Of a DNA stretch of 7,200 nt, positions 6,146-7,200 are shown one piece after another. Source of the stretch: SZUA-448 sp045593785 (GTDB taxonomy: Bacteria > Bacillota > Clostridia > Lachnospirales > Lachnospiraceae). The notes beneath the pieces were generated by a model that was not told where the DNA came from, did no database searches, and worked only from the letters and a program-made list of their open reading frames with translations. The DNA lies in contig JAZNXH010000173.1 of NCBI GenBank assembly GCA_045593785.1, forward strand, positions 1-7,200, given 5' to 3'. Positions within the stretch are counted from its first letter, which is position 1. Each line of letters opens with the position of its first letter. The translations under genes and the position numbers were made by a program.

Positions 6146-6201
6146 CAAGAAATCAAGTAATATACATATATTTATCGCTGAATTTACTAAAAGGATTAAG
6201 T

Positions 6202-7200
6202 TTACAAACGGATTTTCACCCACTTGTTATTGTTGAAGCGGACAAATGCCGTGATAAAGCGGAATGCGTGGTCGAAGAACAGACTTAACCATGCTCCGTA
6301 GAGTCCGAGTCCGACCGGGAAACAGAGTATCCAGGTAAGTACCGGACGAACGATGGCGATGCTGATTAGTGAGGCGGTGGCTACAAATGCAGTATCACCG
6401 GCACCGCGAAGGCAACCATTCAGTACAATCTGAGAGGTCTGGAAGTGAGTAGAAGCTGCGAGTAGGAGCATGACATTACCACCAAGCAGGATCACTTCGG
6501 CTTCGTCACTGAACATGCCGATAATCGGATGACGCAGAACGATAAACAATACGAACAAGACGGTGGAAGCGATAAATGCAATCCGCTGTCCGGTTTTTCC
6601 GTATAGTTTTGATAAATCAGGACGTCCGGCACCAAGATTTTGACCGACGAGTGCGGAGGCTGCGATTGCAAAGCCGTCACCAAAGCTGAAGGACAGGGTA
6701 CTGATATTCATGCAGACCAGATGTGTTGCGTACTGGGTAGTACCAAGTTTTGCAACCATGATGGCATAGAGCAGGAAGCCGATGCGCATGAATACCTGTT
6801 CTACGAAGGCGCTGCTGCTGACCTTGAAGACCGGAGTGAGTATCTGCTTAAAAGAAAACTGACCAACCTTCTGGAAGAAGTTCAGGTAGTACTTCTTACT
6901 GAAGAGAGTACAGAAGGAGATGATACAGGAAGCGAGACCGCCAAGTGCGGTTGCAATGGCTGCACCGCGGATCTCAAGGCGTGGAAAAATCCAGATACCA
7001 TTGATTAATAAGTAGTTGAACAATACATTGACCAGATTGGCAATGATGTTGGTACGCATGGATATCTTGGTATAGCCTGCACCACGATGAGCGGCGTTGA
7101 TGGTGATGTTAAGCGCGGTAAAGAGAAGACCGATGCAAATGATACGGAAATACGTTATAGCATCTGCGAGATACACGTCCTCAGCACCGCAGAAGATGAG
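6202..7200 (-). CDS. MATE-family efflux transporter, N-terminus beyond the right edge
   Basis: The frame is open to base 7200, so the GTG at 7176 is internal; 332 residues are visible. Typical MATE exporters have about 450 residues and 12 helices in two related halves, so roughly 110-130 residues and the first few helices are missing. Visible landmarks are the first-half motif RGAGYTK (about 39-45) with NVLFNYLLING after it, the second-half loop VGQNLGAG (185-192), and RGAGDT (265-270), the second-half counterpart of RGAGYTK. The C-terminus ends normally in a basic tail (RFNNNKWVKIRL). MATE proteins export cationic drugs, dyes or metabolites using Na+ or H+ gradients; the substrate here cannot be told. 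No clear terminator follows, so some read-through into the LysM gene 150 bases downstream is possible, although that gene has its own promoter. Confidence 0.93.
   Translation of the reverse strand, partial: LIFCGAEDVYLADAITYFRIICIGLLFTALNITINAAHRGAGYTKISMRTNIIANLVNVLFNYLLINGIWIFPRLEIRGAAIATALGGLASCIISFCTLFSKKYYLNFFQKVGQFSFKQILTPVFKVSSSAFVEQVFMRIGFLLYAIMVAKLGTTQYATHLVCMNISTLSFSFGDGFAIAASALVGQNLGAGRPDLSKLYGKTGQRIAFIASTVLFVLFIVLRHPIIGMFSDEAEVILLGGNVMLLLAASTHFQTSQIVLNGCLRGAGDTAFVATASLISIAIVRPVLTWILCFPVGLGLYGAWLSLFFDHAFRFITAFVRFNNNKWVKIRL

Noticed and set aside
6052..6201. Short AT-rich palindromes near 6159-6172 considered as a MATE terminator
   Set aside because: The arms are only six A/T pairs with a 2-nt centre, which would not form a stable hairpin; no U-tract follows.
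6640..7008. Plus-strand frame opposite the MATE gene
   Set aside because: It has no ribosome binding site and no recognisable domain, and it lies wholly within the well-supported MATE coding sequence.

Overview
The window looks like a chromosomal segment of a Gram-positive Firmicute, most likely class Clostridia and probably a Lachnospiraceae-type gut anaerobe. The pointers are a T-box leader on thrS, strong AGGAGG-type ribosome binding sites, a near-consensus sigma-A promoter, moderate GC content, and the protein families present (DUF4349 lipoprotein, LysM protein with an acidic VEEP linker, MATE exporter). The family-level placement is inferred from general resemblance; no search was run.

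Layout from left to right. (1) 1-678, + strand: the 3' part of an unrecognised gene cut by the window edge, followed by a hairpin at 683-724. (2) 932-1324, +: a small soluble bacterial PH-domain protein with a well-placed Shine-Dalgarno sequence. (3) 1325-1752: a gene-free stretch that holds an 11-bp inverted repeat, a perfect TTGACA-17-TATAAT promoter, and a complete threonine T-box riboswitch with an ACC specifier and a transcription terminator. (4) 1753-3711, +: thrS, complete, with all expected editing and zinc ligands, then its own terminator. (5) 3752-3966: a leader rich in hairpins and ACGATA repeats. (6) 3967-5034, +: a DUF4349 lipoprotein with a C-terminal membrane anchor. (7) 5088-5124: a perfect 16-bp bidirectional terminator between convergent genes. 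(8) 5149-6051, -: a secreted LysM protein with an unassigned N-terminal domain and a 30-nt tandem-repeat linker, driven by its own extended -10 promoter. (9) 6202-7200, -: a MATE-family exporter whose N-terminus lies beyond the right edge.

The genes do not form an obvious pathway. thrS is an independently regulated housekeeping gene: uncharged tRNA-Thr should pair with the ACC specifier and the UGGA bulge and so prevent termination. The two exported proteins (the lipoprotein and the LysM protein) converge on one terminator and have separate promoters. The MATE gene lies upstream of the LysM gene on the same strand, but a 150-nt gap with a promoter suggests the LysM gene can be transcribed independently.

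I found no convincing new multi-gene system. The points most worth a second look are the exactly phased repeat in the LysM protein, its unassigned domain, and the competing hairpins in the lipoprotein leader.
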